This document shows, one piece after another, positions 17,595 through 25,643 of a stretch of 64,000 bases of DNA. The DNA is from Marisediminicola sp040546025 (lineage in GTDB: Bacteria; Actinomycetota; Actinomycetes; Actinomycetales; Microbacteriaceae), in NCBI RefSeq assembly GCF_040546025.1, contig NZ_JBEPNA010000001.1, forward strand, positions 372,001-436,000, written 5' to 3'. Position numbers and translations under genes: made by a program. The notes below the pieces were generated by a model. It was not told the DNA's origin. It saw only the letters and a list, made by a program, of their open reading frames with translations, and ran no database searches. The number at the start of each line of letters is the position of its first letter. The stretch's first letter is position 1.

Positions 17595-18512
17595 ATGACA
17601 AACGACGGCACCGGCGAAGGCCAGCTCAGCAAGAATCAGAGGCGAGTGGCCGCACGTGAGAAGGCCAAGGCGCGGCGTGACCTGCAGAGGAAGAAGGAGC
17701 GCCGCGGGCGCCTGTTCCTTCAGGGCGGACTCATTCTCGTCTCGCTGGCGATCGTCGCGACGGTCACCCTGGTCATCATCAACTCGATCAAGCCCCCGGC
17801 ATCCGGCCCGCTGAACATGGCCAGCGACGGCGTGCTGGTCGGGGAGAACTTCGAGGTCGAGAGGACCCCCGCGCTGGAGGCCGGGGAAGAACCGACCGTC
17901 AGCAGCCCGGATCCCGAGAGCGAGGCGCTCGAAATCCAGATCTGGGTCGACTACCAGTGCCCCGTCTGCGCGATCTTCGACGAGACCAATGGCGAGCAGA
18001 TTGAGACCCTCGTGGAGCAGGGGGCGGCGACCCTCGAGATCCACCCTGTGGCGATCCTCGACCGGGCCTCGCTCGGCTCCCGCTACTCCAGCCGGTCGAT
18101 GAATGCCGCCGCATGCGTGGCGAACTACGCTCCCGACGACTTCCTCGCCTTCGACACGTCGCTGTTCGAGAACCAGCCGGAGGAGCAGACCGCCGGCCTC
18201 GACGACCAACAGCTCATCAAGCTCGCTCAGGATGCCGGAGTCGCGCGGGCGTCGCGCGTCGCGGACTGCATCGAAGAGGACCGATTCGAGAGCTGGACCG
18301 CGTCCGTGACCGAGCGGGCCGTCAGCAACCCCGACCTGCTCAACGAGCAGGGCCAGTTCGGAACCCCCACCGTGCTGGTGAATGGCGTGCGATACACGGG
18401 CGTCCCGAACGATGCGACCGCGTTCGCGCAGTTCATTGCCGAGGCGGACGGCGCGATGTTCTCGGAGAAGTCGTCGAGCTCGCCCTCGCCGTCTCCGGCT
18501 CCGGCTCCCTAG
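17595..18512 (+). CDS. membrane-anchored DsbA-like thiol-disulfide protein
   Basis: 305 residues. A basic N-terminus (KNQRRVAAREKAKARRDLQR), one membrane helix (about 43-66, LFLQGGLILVSLAIVATVTL) and a thioredoxin-fold domain outside. Active site YQCPVC (CPVC) and the cis-proline loop FGTPTVLVNG are present, with the helical insert of the DsbA type between them (about 175-235). It probably oxidises or isomerises cysteines in exported proteins. The C-terminus is a Ser/Pro-rich tail (SSSSPSPSPAPAP). ATG at 17595 follows AAGGTGAGGG. It is divergent from the ABC ATPase gene. Confidence 0.85.
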   Translation: MTNDGTGEGQLSKNQRRVAAREKAKARRDLQRKKERRGRLFLQGGLILVSLAIVATVTLVIINSIKPPASGPLNMASDGVLVGENFEVERTPALEAGEEPTVSSPDPESEALEIQIWVDYQCPVCAIFDETNGEQIETLVEQGAATLEIHPVAILDRASLGSRYSSRSMNAAACVANYAPDDFLAFDTSLFENQPEEQTAGLDDQQLIKLAQDAGVARASRVADCIEEDRFESWTASVTERAVSNPDLLNEQGQFGTPTVLVNGVRYTGVPNDATAFAQFIAEADGAMFSEKSSSSPSPSPAPAP

Positions 18513-18580
18513 CCGGTCGCATCCTGCCTCCCTAGACTTCGATTGCGCGCGACCCGCGCGGCGAATCAAAGGAGATGGTA

Positions 18581-18877
18581 ATGGCGCTGAGCTTGGGAGT
18601 ACTGGCACTGGTGGAAGCCAAGCCGGGCAAGGAGCAGCAGGTGTGGGATTTCCTCGAGAGCGGTCGAGAGATCGTGAACGGCGAGCCGGGCACTGTCACG
18701 TGGTACGCCTTCAGGGTCGACGAGAAGACCTTCGGAATCTTCGACACCTTCGAGTCTGAGGATGCCCGCCAGGCCCACCTCAACGGTGCGATCCCGGCCG
18801 CACTCGCAGAGTATGGTCCGGAGCTGCTCGGCGCGGATCCGGACATCCGCCTCGTGCAGATCATCGCCGTGAAATAG
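18581..18877 (+). CDS. ABM-superfamily (putative quinol monooxygenase) protein
   Basis: 98 residues with the ferredoxin-like ABM fold: LVEAKPGKEQQVWDFLESGR, TVTWYAFRVDEKTFGIFDTF and a conserved HLNG segment. Members act as cofactor-free monooxygenases on quinols or as heme-degrading enzymes; no specific substrate can be given. Two ATGs are 6 bp apart; I prefer 18581 since GGAG at 18571-18574 lies 6 bases upstream of it but abuts the first. Confidence 0.75.
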   Translation: MALSLGVLALVEAKPGKEQQVWDFLESGREIVNGEPGTVTWYAFRVDEKTFGIFDTFESEDARQAHLNGAIPAALAEYGPELLGADPDIRLVQIIAVK

Positions 18878-18915
18878 AGCGGCAGTCCGCTGGGAGGGGA
18901 GTATGCCCACCATCA

Positions 18916-20178
18916 TCACGGGTTCACGTCGATCTCCCGTTCGCGCAGAAGTGCCGGAATTCGCTCGCGGAAGGAGAAGAACCCACGCGTGGCATGCGGC
19001 CAGGCTCGGCCGTCCCACGGGCGGAGCAGGCGGGTGAGCGTGACCCCCTCAGCGGCGAGGTCGCTGGCGAGTCGATCGAGCCGATCGCGCACAGTGCCGA
19101 CAGGCGCATACGGGGTGACGAGCGCCGTCACGTTGTGTGCCCGCAGCCAGGGCAGAACGGCGGATGTCGTGAGAGCGTCGAGTGCGGTGGCGTCGGTCGC
19201 GAAGTACGCGGCGGCGCGGTCGCGGCCATCAGCGAGTGCGCTGGCCGTGAACGCGTCCACGAGTGGCGATGACGGCGCAGGCACGGACGCAGCCGTGGAA
19301 TCATCGGCTCGCAACGGCGACCGCGGCTCGCCGGCGCTCGGCGCCGCCACCGCGACGACCTGCGCTCCGGCCGCCCCGAGGGCCGATGCGAGGCTCTCGG
19401 CGTGGAGGTCGTCCTCGTGCAATAACAACGCCACCCGGCTGGCGGGCAGAGGCTCGGGCTGCGGCGCCGCCAGGGGCGTGGGCAGTGGCGCGTCGTCGTC
19501 GATCGCGATGGCGTGTGTGGCGAGCCCGAGTGGGTGAAACCGCCCGTCGGTGGCGAACTCGATGTTCTGAGTCGTCGCAAGGTAGGTTTTGCCGACAGTC
19601 TGCAGCCCGCCCACCCAGCGCCAGGAGAGCGTATTCGAGGCGGGATCGCCGTCGAGCAGGTGCCGCATGAAGAAGTCGGCTCCGAGCGACCAGGGCAGAC
19701 GCAGTGTGAAGATCCAGATGCTCGCGAACCACATGCGTGCGTGGTTGTGCAGATAGCCGGTGCCGACCAGCTCGCGTGCCCAGTCGTCGAAGCCCTCGAT
19801 ACCCGTGCGCCCGGTCACGGCCGCGTCGTAGCTCGTGCGCTGTGCGGCGCTCAGCCCCGCGAGCGCGGGCTCCACGGCCGCGGCGTATCGGGCCCAGACG
19901 CTCGGTCGCAGCTCGAGCCAGCCCTTCCAGTAGGTGCGCCAGTAGACCTCCTGCACGAACTTCGAGGCCGCATCGAGCGAGTGCCGCTGCAGTACCGCCT
20001 CCGCCACGTCTGCTTCGGTGACGAGCCGGTGTCGCACCCAGGGGGAGAGGGTCGACACGTTCGTGCGATCCTCGGGGCCTCGGTCGAGATTGCGCTCGGC
20101 GGCGTAGGCGCGACCGGCACGCGGAACAAAGTCGGCGAGCCGGGCGAGGCCAGCGGCGCGAGTGGCAACGAACGTCAT
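18916..20178 (-). CDS. photolyase/cryptochrome-family FAD-binding protein with unusual domain order
   Basis: 420 residues. The first 240 match the FAD/DNA-binding helical domain of photolyases: NVSTLSPWVRHRLVTEADV, VQEVYWRTYWKGWLELRP, GTGYLHNHARMWFASIWIFT and SNTLSWRWVGGLQTVGKTYL. Canonical photolyases have an alpha/beta antenna domain before this one; here it is missing and an alpha/beta-like stretch (about 255-420, RVALLLHEDDLHAESLASAL onward) comes after it, ending GFFSFRERIPALLRE. Repair activity or light sensing is inferred. ATG 20178 is chosen because the domain begins there (MTFVATRAAGLARLADF); the longer frame adds unrelated sequence inside the neighbour. It starts 11 bp after the flavoprotein stop, so both are likely co-transcribed. 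Confidence 0.8.
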   Translation of the reverse strand: MTFVATRAAGLARLADFVPRAGRAYAAERNLDRGPEDRTNVSTLSPWVRHRLVTEADVAEAVLQRHSLDAASKFVQEVYWRTYWKGWLELRPSVWARYAAAVEPALAGLSAAQRTSYDAAVTGRTGIEGFDDWARELVGTGYLHNHARMWFASIWIFTLRLPWSLGADFFMRHLLDGDPASNTLSWRWVGGLQTVGKTYLATTQNIEFATDGRFHPLGLATHAIAIDDDAPLPTPLAAPQPEPLPASRVALLLHEDDLHAESLASALGAAGAQVVAVAAPSAGEPRSPLRADDSTAASVPAPSSPLVDAFTASALADGRDRAAAYFATDATALDALTTSAVLPWLRAHNVTALVTPYAPVGTVRDRLDRLASDLAAEGVTLTRLLRPWDGRAWPHATRGFFSFRERIPALLREREIDVNP

Positions 20179-20189
20179 GCGGTGCTCTG

Positions 20190-21929
20190 CTACTCGAGCA
20201 ACTTGCCGGTCTGGGTGACGTCTTCCATGAGTGCCGCGATCTCGGCCGGCACCGGCGGGATCTGCTCGTGCGTAATAGAGCCATCGGCTGACCACACCAG
20301 ATTCACCTGCAGGGCGGGGTCAATGCCCGGGTAGTCGCTGCGATTGTGAGCACCGCGGCTTTCCCGGCGCTCCAGCGCGCAGGCCAGGGTTGCCCGCGCG
20401 GCCATGAGGGAGGCGCGCAGGTCGAAGGCGTGTGCGAGGCCGGAGAAGCCCGCGACATCCGGATGCACGCCGATTCGGCTCTGGCGATCGTCGAGGTCGT
20501 CCAACTGGCGCAGCCCTTCCAGCAGCCCCGCCTCGTCGCGCACCACGCCGCCGAAGTCCGTCATGGTGTTGCGGATGTCGCGCTGCAACGCCCGCACATT
20601 CTCCTGGCCGTCGGAGGCGAGAGTGTCGGTCACCTCGCGCGCGGCCGCGTCGATCGCATCCTGCGATCGATTCTGGGAGACGATCCCCGCACTGTACTCG
20701 GCCGCAGCCTGTCCGACAATGCGGCCGAAGACGAGCAGCTCGATGAGCGAGTTGCCGCCGAGCCGATTGGCTCCGTGCAGACCGCTGGATGCCTCGCCGA
20801 TGGCGTACATCCCGACGACATCGGTGGAGTGGTCGTCCGGTCGCACCCACACGCCGCCCATGGAGTAGTGGGCGGTCGGGGCGATCTCGATCGCGGTGGT
20901 GGTGACGTCCAGTACCTGCAATTCGAGCATGGTCTGGTAGACGCGCGGCAGGCGCGTCATGATCGTCTCGCGGGGCAGGTGGGAAATGTCGAGCAGCACG
21001 CCGCCCTTCGCTGTGCCGCGCCCCTCTTTGATCTCGGTGTAGGCGGCAAGCGCGACCCTGTCGCGGGTGGACAGTTCCATGCGCTCGGGGTCGTAGTTGA
21101 CCATGAACCGCTCGCCGAGTGCGTTCCGCAGAACCCCGCCCTCGCCCCGTGCCGCCTCGCTGATCAGGGTGCCGGCGGCATTCTCCGGCTCGAGGATGCC
21201 ACTCGGGTGGAACTGAACCAGCTCGGCGTCGCGCAGTCGGCCGCCGGCATCCACCGCCAACTTGAAGGAGTCGCCCGTGTTCTCGTCTCGGCGGCTGGAG
21301 GTGCGACGCCAGATGCGGTTGTGTCCGCCGGCAGCAATGATGACTGCGTCGGCGATGATCGTCACCCGGCTGCCGTTGCGCAGGTCGAAGCCATAAGCGC
21401 CGAACACCACGTTGTCACGCACCAGGATTCGGGTGATGTACACCGAATCCAGAATGGGCACCTCGAGTTGGGCGGCGCGGGCGACGAGAGTGCGTTGGAT
21501 CTCGAGACCCGTGTAGTCCCCCGCGAAAGCGGTGCGACGGTACTTGTGGGCGCCGAAGTATCGCTGGCTGATGCGCCCGTCATTCTCGCGCGCGAACGGC
21601 ATGCCCCATCGCTCGAGGTCCCGGATGCCGCGGCCTGCGTTCTTCGTCACAATCTCGGCCGTGTGTGGATTGGCGAGAAAGTAGCTCTCCTGGATGGTGT
21701 CTGCTGCGTGCTGCTGCCAGCTGTCTTCGGCATCCATCGTGGCCAGGGCGGCGTTGATGCCGCCCGCCGCCAGCGATGTGTGTGCGTCGTTCTTGGGGCG
21801 CTTCCCGACGGCAAGAACGTCGACTCCCCGCTCGGACAGCTCGATCGCGGCCCGTAGCCCCGAACCTCCGGTGCCGATGACGAGAACGGAGGTGGAGATG
21901 CGGCGACCAGTGACGGTGTCGTGTGGCAT
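20190..21929 (-). CDS. orphan succinate dehydrogenase/fumarate reductase-like flavoprotein
   Basis: 579 residues of the SdhA/FrdA/L-aspartate oxidase family. FAD motif VLVIGTGGSGLRAAIELSERG (about 16-36 in two parts), the histidine-flavin region SLAAGGINAAL, substrate loop LVQFHPSGIL and AIEIAPTAHYSMGGVWV, GEASSGLHGANRLGGNSL. No iron-sulfur or membrane-anchor subunit gene is near, so it may be a soluble aspartate oxidase-like or fumarate reductase-like enzyme rather than complex II. nadA/nadC are also absent from the neighbourhood. The ATG at 21929 follows GGGAGGGCCC. Substrate not assigned. Confidence 0.85.
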   Translation of the reverse strand: MPHDTVTGRRISTSVLVIGTGGSGLRAAIELSERGVDVLAVGKRPKNDAHTSLAAGGINAALATMDAEDSWQQHAADTIQESYFLANPHTAEIVTKNAGRGIRDLERWGMPFARENDGRISQRYFGAHKYRRTAFAGDYTGLEIQRTLVARAAQLEVPILDSVYITRILVRDNVVFGAYGFDLRNGSRVTIIADAVIIAAGGHNRIWRRTSSRRDENTGDSFKLAVDAGGRLRDAELVQFHPSGILEPENAAGTLISEAARGEGGVLRNALGERFMVNYDPERMELSTRDRVALAAYTEIKEGRGTAKGGVLLDISHLPRETIMTRLPRVYQTMLELQVLDVTTTAIEIAPTAHYSMGGVWVRPDDHSTDVVGMYAIGEASSGLHGANRLGGNSLIELLVFGRIVGQAAAEYSAGIVSQNRSQDAIDAAAREVTDTLASDGQENVRALQRDIRNTMTDFGGVVRDEAGLLEGLRQLDDLDDRQSRIGVHPDVAGFSGLAHAFDLRASLMAARATLACALERRESRGAHNRSDYPGIDPALQVNLVWSADGSITHEQIPPVPAEIAALMEDVTQTGKLLE

Positions 21930-22121
21930 GAGAGGGCCCTCCCGGGGCGACAGTACGGAGCCACTCCGAGTGCGGCGCCTTCCGCGACGATAGCTCGCGC
22001 TGCTGGGCTTTCGCCCAGATCACGCCGGGTATTTGCCGGGTAGCCTGCGCCTCGGCATCAGCGTGGACGGGCCGGGGTGGGAACTCAGTCGCGGGCGTGA
22101 GATCAGGAGTTCACACCATGT

Positions 22122-22173
22122 GAAAAGACGGGCTCGCACAACGCGCCAAATCTTTGGCCCGTTGTGTGAGCCC
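22122..22173 (-). terminator. stranded terminator of the tRNA-Thr gene, left of the island
   Basis: GGGCTCGCACAACG (22130-22143) pairs with CGTTGTGTGAGCCC (22160-22173) with one mismatch, and the loop contains a further CCAAA/TTTGG stem. On the minus strand the stem is followed by TCTTTTC. It directly abuts the tRNA-Thr 3' fragment, so it appears to be the original terminator of that tRNA. The present full tRNA lies 3.5 kb away. Confidence 0.75.
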
Positions 22174-22215
22174 CCTGTCGGATTCGAACCGACGACCCCC
22201 GCTTTACAAGAGCGG
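22168..22215 (-). repeat. left attachment repeat: 48-bp 3' fragment of tRNA-Thr
   Basis: A perfect 48-bp copy of 25643-25690. It spans the anticodon arm through the T arm and acceptor 3' strand of tRNA-Thr(TGT) on the minus strand; the 5' part of the tRNA is absent here, so it is not a functional tRNA. This is the expected att scar of an element integrated in the tRNA 3' end. Confidence 0.88.
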
Positions 22216-22301
22216 ATTGGACGGCTGAAACGGCGCACGAATCGATCAAAACCCCGGAAATTTAACGTTGTTGGTTGACGTGGATGCTTCTCGATAACTA
22301 T

Positions 22302-22334
22302 GGCGCCCACAGAGGTGTGGGCAAAGCGTGGGCA
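22302..22334. repeat. GTGGGCA repeats next to the left attachment site
   Basis: GTGGGCA occurs at 22317-22323 and 22328-22334, an 11-bp period, with an inverted copy (GCCCACA) at 22305-22311. Repeats of this kind beside a tRNA attachment core are typical of tyrosine-recombinase arm sites. Assignment is inference. Confidence 0.35.
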
Positions 22335-22567
22335 GAGCGGTCTCAGACAACAATGCTCCGTTTGCTTGGCATCAGACCGTCATCTATTTGTCAATGTCGA
22401 GTGCGGATGAGGTCAACGAGTTCTTAGCTGGTGAGTTGACTACCGGCACATCACCTGAAGTCGCCCAGTGGTGCGATCGAATCTTGGATGGCATCCGCGA
22501 AATCGTAAATGGGTCGGCGCGTTCGTCACGCCCGTTCCTTGGATGGGTCACAGTGGATTCTGCTTAG
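22328..22567 (+). CDS. doubtful short ORF in the island, hypothetical
   Basis: Up to 79 residues from GTG 22328, or about 58 from the internal ATG at 22394 (MSSADEVNEFLAGELTTGTS). The shorter form is acidic and shows an alternating hydrophobic pattern, but there is no recognisable domain and no clear ribosome site. It lies between the attachment repeat and the nucleotidyltransferase gene, on the opposite strand from the latter. Its lower GC matches the island. It may not be a gene. Confidence 0.3.
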   Translation: MGRAVSDNNAPFAWHQTVIYLSMSSADEVNEFLAGELTTGTSPEVAQWCDRILDGIREIVNGSARSSRPFLGWVTVDSA

Positions 22568-22602
22568 AGAGTACGACGCGCCAGGTGAGGCCGGGCGCGG
22601 TC

Positions 22603-23169
22603 CTAGGTGAAGTCCGGTTTTGGCGGCGATTGTGGCTTGGCGGGAAGTCCGAGCTGGATGATGCGCTCGAGCAGTCGAATCGTGAGCTCGGGTAGGCCGT
22701 CGCCGGGGTAAAAGCTCTCGAACAGATCCTCGGCGGCCGACACCGAATTGATGTCGTTGAGTGCGAGAAGCTTGGCGATATCTTCGGTGTCCCGACCGGG
22801 ACGGGCCGCGTTTAGCTTCATCGCCAAGAGCGCATCAATGGGAGCGATCGCGATGGACACGTCTGGGTCGTCGAAGATTGGTTCCCAATCGACCTGTTGC
22901 CCCCACGTCGGGATAAATATCACTGCCTTGTTGTTGAGCCAATCGATAGGCCAACCCCGATCTCGGGCGATCTCTTCGATGATCGGAACCAGTGGCTCTA
23001 GAGGTTCGATCCGCGCATCGATGTCGGAGGTCGTCGCGCGATCGAAGTGGCCGAGCCGCAACGCAGCTCCGCCGAGGATGCGAATGGATACCCCAGTCAG
23101 GCCATTCGTCCGAGCCTTGCGCACAAGCTCGCTCAGGCCGTCGATGAGGTCCTGTCGGTCCAGTTGCAT
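22603..23169 (-). CDS. DUF6036-like nucleotidyltransferase, probable toxin partner
   Basis: 188 residues. The nucleotidyltransferase signature is clear: ILGGAALRLG (31-40, the GG motif) followed by TTSDID (47-52) with the two metal-binding aspartates D49 and D51, and a third acidic position in the strand near VDWEPIFDD. This is the Pol beta-like fold used by AbiEii-, MenA- and MNT-type toxins and by antibiotic nucleotidyltransferases. It starts 4 bp after the stop of an HTH gene, and the pair sits alone in a tRNA-borne island, so a toxin-antitoxin or defence role is inferred. The ATG at 23169 gives MQLDRQDLIDGLSELVRKAR, which fits the family start better than the longer frame. Confidence 0.72.
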   Translation of the reverse strand: MQLDRQDLIDGLSELVRKARTNGLTGVSIRILGGAALRLGHFDRATTSDIDARIEPLEPLVPIIEEIARDRGWPIDWLNNKAVIFIPTWGQQVDWEPIFDDPDVSIAIAPIDALLAMKLNAARPGRDTEDIAKLLALNDINSVSAAEDLFESFYPGDGLPELTIRLLERIIQLGLPAKPQSPPKPDFT

Positions 23170-23173
23170 GAGC

Positions 23174-23740
23174 TCAGACGCTTTCGAGGGTCGATCGCTC
23201 CAGCAATACATTTCTGCGGAGAAACTCTCGGGGCACCTCGACCGGCTGGGGCGCGAGGTCGTATTCACCGAGCTGAGGCGACTGGGGGTTAGTCAGCGTG
23301 CGGGATGCCGCCGTGATCCAATCGGGCTTCGGGAGTCTGGACTTGTTCAACCAGTAGTCGACGAGGGCGGCTAATGCTGCATCCCATGCGAGCGAGCCGG
23401 TCGAGTGGGGTTCGGCGATGCCGAGGACGACCCGATCGACACCGACCGCCCGAGCCAAACTGTCGGAGTAGTCGAGGAAGGCGCGCAGCGCTTCGTCCTT
23501 CGAGTTTGCGGATGCGATGCGATCCGCGGTCTCGGCAGCATCCGTTCCTGAACCGGGGACGGCGATGATTCGGTGGCCAGTCTGGCGAAGAAGTCGCTCG
23601 AGCGTATCAACCGTCGGGATTCGCTTGCCGTTCTCGATCGTCGAGATCTCCGGTTGGCTTGTCTTCGCGCGCGCCGCAAGATCACCCTGGCTAATCCCGC
23701 TGGTGAGGCGGGATGAACGTAGCAATGTTGACGCAGCCAT
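23174..23740 (-). CDS. XRE-family HTH protein, probable antitoxin/autorepressor
   Basis: 188 residues. The helix-turn-helix is at about 6-55: SRLTSGISQGDLAARAKTSQ, PEISTIENGKRIPTVDTLER. The C-terminal 120 residues (from about 68) form a helical partner-binding region with ALRAFLDYSDSLARAVG and a basic end. ATG 23740 has AAGGAGG at 23752-23746, a strong ribosome site, and an 18-bp perfect palindrome overlaps its promoter. Gene order antitoxin then toxin, with 4-bp spacing, is classical. Its GC is lower than the chromosome around it. Confidence 0.75.
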   Translation of the reverse strand: MAASTLLRSSRLTSGISQGDLAARAKTSQPEISTIENGKRIPTVDTLERLLRQTGHRIIAVPGSGTDAAETADRIASANSKDEALRAFLDYSDSLARAVGVDRVVLGIAEPHSTGSLAWDAALAALVDYWLNKSRLPKPDWITAASRTLTNPQSPQLGEYDLAPQPVEVPREFLRRNVLLERSTLESV

Positions 23741-23760
23741 CAGAACCTCCTTACGCTCAG

Positions 23761-23778
23761 TATATCTAAGTAGATATA
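23761..23778. promoter_or_regulatory. perfect palindromic operator upstream of the HTH/NTase pair
   Basis: TATATCTA-AG-TAGATATA is a perfect inverted repeat with a 2-base centre, 20 bp upstream of the HTH start. Its AT-rich sequence overlaps the place of a -10 element and stands out from the surroundings. Binding by the HTH protein is inferred. Confidence 0.7.
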
Positions 23779-24252
23779 AAAAACTACCCTCTGCGATTGG
23801 ATCGGGCGCTTCCTTTGTCGCGCCAGTGGAGCTTCTGGCTGGTCCGACATGCAGGGTTCGCCAAACGGACAATCCCGCTGTTCAGGCTGCACTCTTTGCC
23901 GGCGGGTTCGTTCCAAGCACGCTGGGAGCGGCGTGCGGCGCCGCCAGCTCAATTGCTTTCGCAATTCAGCGGTGCAGCCGCTGCGCGGCGCCGTGGGTGG
24001 GGAGAATTTGTTGTCGGCTTGCGTTTTCGGGTCTGGCGCGGCGGGGTCGGTGGGCGGATGATGGTGCTGCTTGCCGTGGTGATGCCGGGTTTTCCTTGAT
24101 GCTGTGAGCTTGTAATTCAGCGTGGCAGGAGGGGTTTCCCACGGGAACCGTGGATTGTTGCTTCGAGCACGAGTGTCAGATTCCTGAATATCCCTAACCC
24201 CTCCCGCGGCTGGCGACCTTGAACAGTTGGGTTGATGGCGAGGAGGCCAGCG
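23779..24252 (+). other. 474-bp non-coding stretch; left end of the IS110 element and possible bridge RNA
   Basis: No convincing gene is present; a 100-codon frame exists (23797-24099) but has no family features or ribosome site. Structure is visible: the hairpin AATTGC-TTTC-GCAATT near 23955, and GGTTTCCCACGGGAACC near 24134-24150. In IS110-group elements the non-coding end ahead of the transposase encodes the bridge RNA that guides target and donor choice; the part from about 24060 to 24252 is where it would lie. The exact IS boundary could not be set because these elements lack terminal inverted repeats. Confidence 0.4.
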
Positions 24253-25488
24253 ATGGACGTGATTCACGAACGCGCCGCCGGGATCGATATCTCCAAGCGT
24301 GACGCGAAGGTATGTGTTCGGGTTCCCGGGAAACGCTCCGGGACGTTCGAGCAGAAGGTGACGACGTGGGGCTCGACCGCGTCGGCGATCCTGGAGTTGC
24401 GGGAGCATCTGCTCGCGAACCGGGTCAGCACGGTGGTGCTGGAGGCGACCGGGGACTATTGGAAGCCGTTCTACTACCTCCTCGAGGAGGTGCTGCCGGT
24501 GACCCTAGTCAATGCCCGCGACGTGAGGAATCTCCCGGGGCGGAAGACCGACGTCTCCGACGCGGCCTGGCTGGCGCAGTTGGCCGCCCACGGGCTGGTG
24601 CGTTCCTCGTTCGTGCCGCCGGAACCGGTCCGGGAGCTGCGCGATCTGACCCGGATGCGGGCCACGATCGTGCGGGAGCGGGCGAGGGAGATCCAACGAA
24701 TCGAGAAGGTCCTCGAGGATGCCGGGATCAAGCTGTCCTCGGTGGCCAGCGACCTCACCGGCGTCTCCGGCCGGGCAATGCTCGACGCGCTGGTCGCCGG
24801 GGAACGCGACCCGCAGGTCCTGGCCGGGATGGCCAAGGCGCGCCTGCGGTCCAAGACCCCGGAGCTGGTCGAGGCCCTCACCGGCTGGTTCCGCGACCAC
24901 CACGCGTTCCTGATCCGCCTGCACCTGACCGCACTCGACCAGCACACCGCGATGATCGACGAGCTCACCGCCCGCATCGAGGTGGTGATGGAACCCTTTC
25001 GTGTCCTCCGCGACGCCCTGACCACGATCCCCGGAGTCTCCACCCGCGTCGCCGACGTCATCATCGCCGAGACCGGCGCCGACATGAGCGTGTTCCCCAC
25101 CGCCGGGCACCTCGCCTCCTGGGCCGGGGTCTGTCCCGGCTCGAACGAGTCCGCCGGCCGAGTCAAATCCACCCGCACCAGACCCGGGAACCGGCACCTG
25201 AAAGCAGCCCTCGGCATCGCCGCGATGAGCGCGTCACGCAAGAAGGACAGCCACCTCGCCGCGAAATATCGGCGCATCGCCGCCCGCCGAGGGCCGATCA
25301 AGGCCGTCGTCGCGATCGAGCACACCATCCTCATCGCCGTCTGGAACATGGCCAAAACCGGGGAAACCTACCTCGACCTCGGCCCGAACCACCACGCCAC
25401 ACTCAACCCCGAAAGGACCGCCAACCGAGCCCTGAAACAACTCCGCGACCTCGGCTACGACGTCACCCTCACACCCACAGCAGCCTGA
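24253..25488 (+). mobile_element. IS110-family transposase (bridge-RNA-type DEDD recombinase)
   Basis: 411 residues with the two family domains. N-terminal DEDD/RuvC-like part: AGIDISKRDAKVCVRV (9-24, first Asp), TVVLEATGDYWKPFYYLL (Glu) and NLPGRKTDVSDAAWLAQL (two Asp). C-terminal Transposase_20 part: LTTIPGVSTRVADVIIAETG, SWAGVCPGSNESAGRVKSTR and GNRHLKAALGIAAMSASRK, with the Ser used as nucleophile in the PGSN region. It looks intact. The ATG at 24253 has GAGGAGG 8 bases upstream; an earlier ATG lacks this. Codon use is GC-rich, unlike the TA pair, so it probably arrived separately in the island. Confidence 0.92.
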
Positions 25489-25643
25489 ACCACTTCTATT
25501 CTCGTGTCAGGGAAGATGGGGAAAGGTGGAAGCTGCGGGCGTTGGGGTGGCTATGGGTTCAGTGGCCGGCGCGGGCGTGAAACAGGGACGTGCGGCAAGA
25601 TCAATTTCAACAAAAGCACGGCCTGAACACCATTTTTTTGAAG

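Noticed and set aside
22168..22215. A second tRNA-Thr gene
   Set aside because: Only the 3' 47 bases of a tRNA are present; the 5' acceptor and D arm are missing.
23797..24099. A 100-codon protein gene in the IS110 left region
   Set aside because: No ribosome site, Arg/Trp/Gly-rich with no fold; hairpins in the region point to RNA or non-coding IS end.
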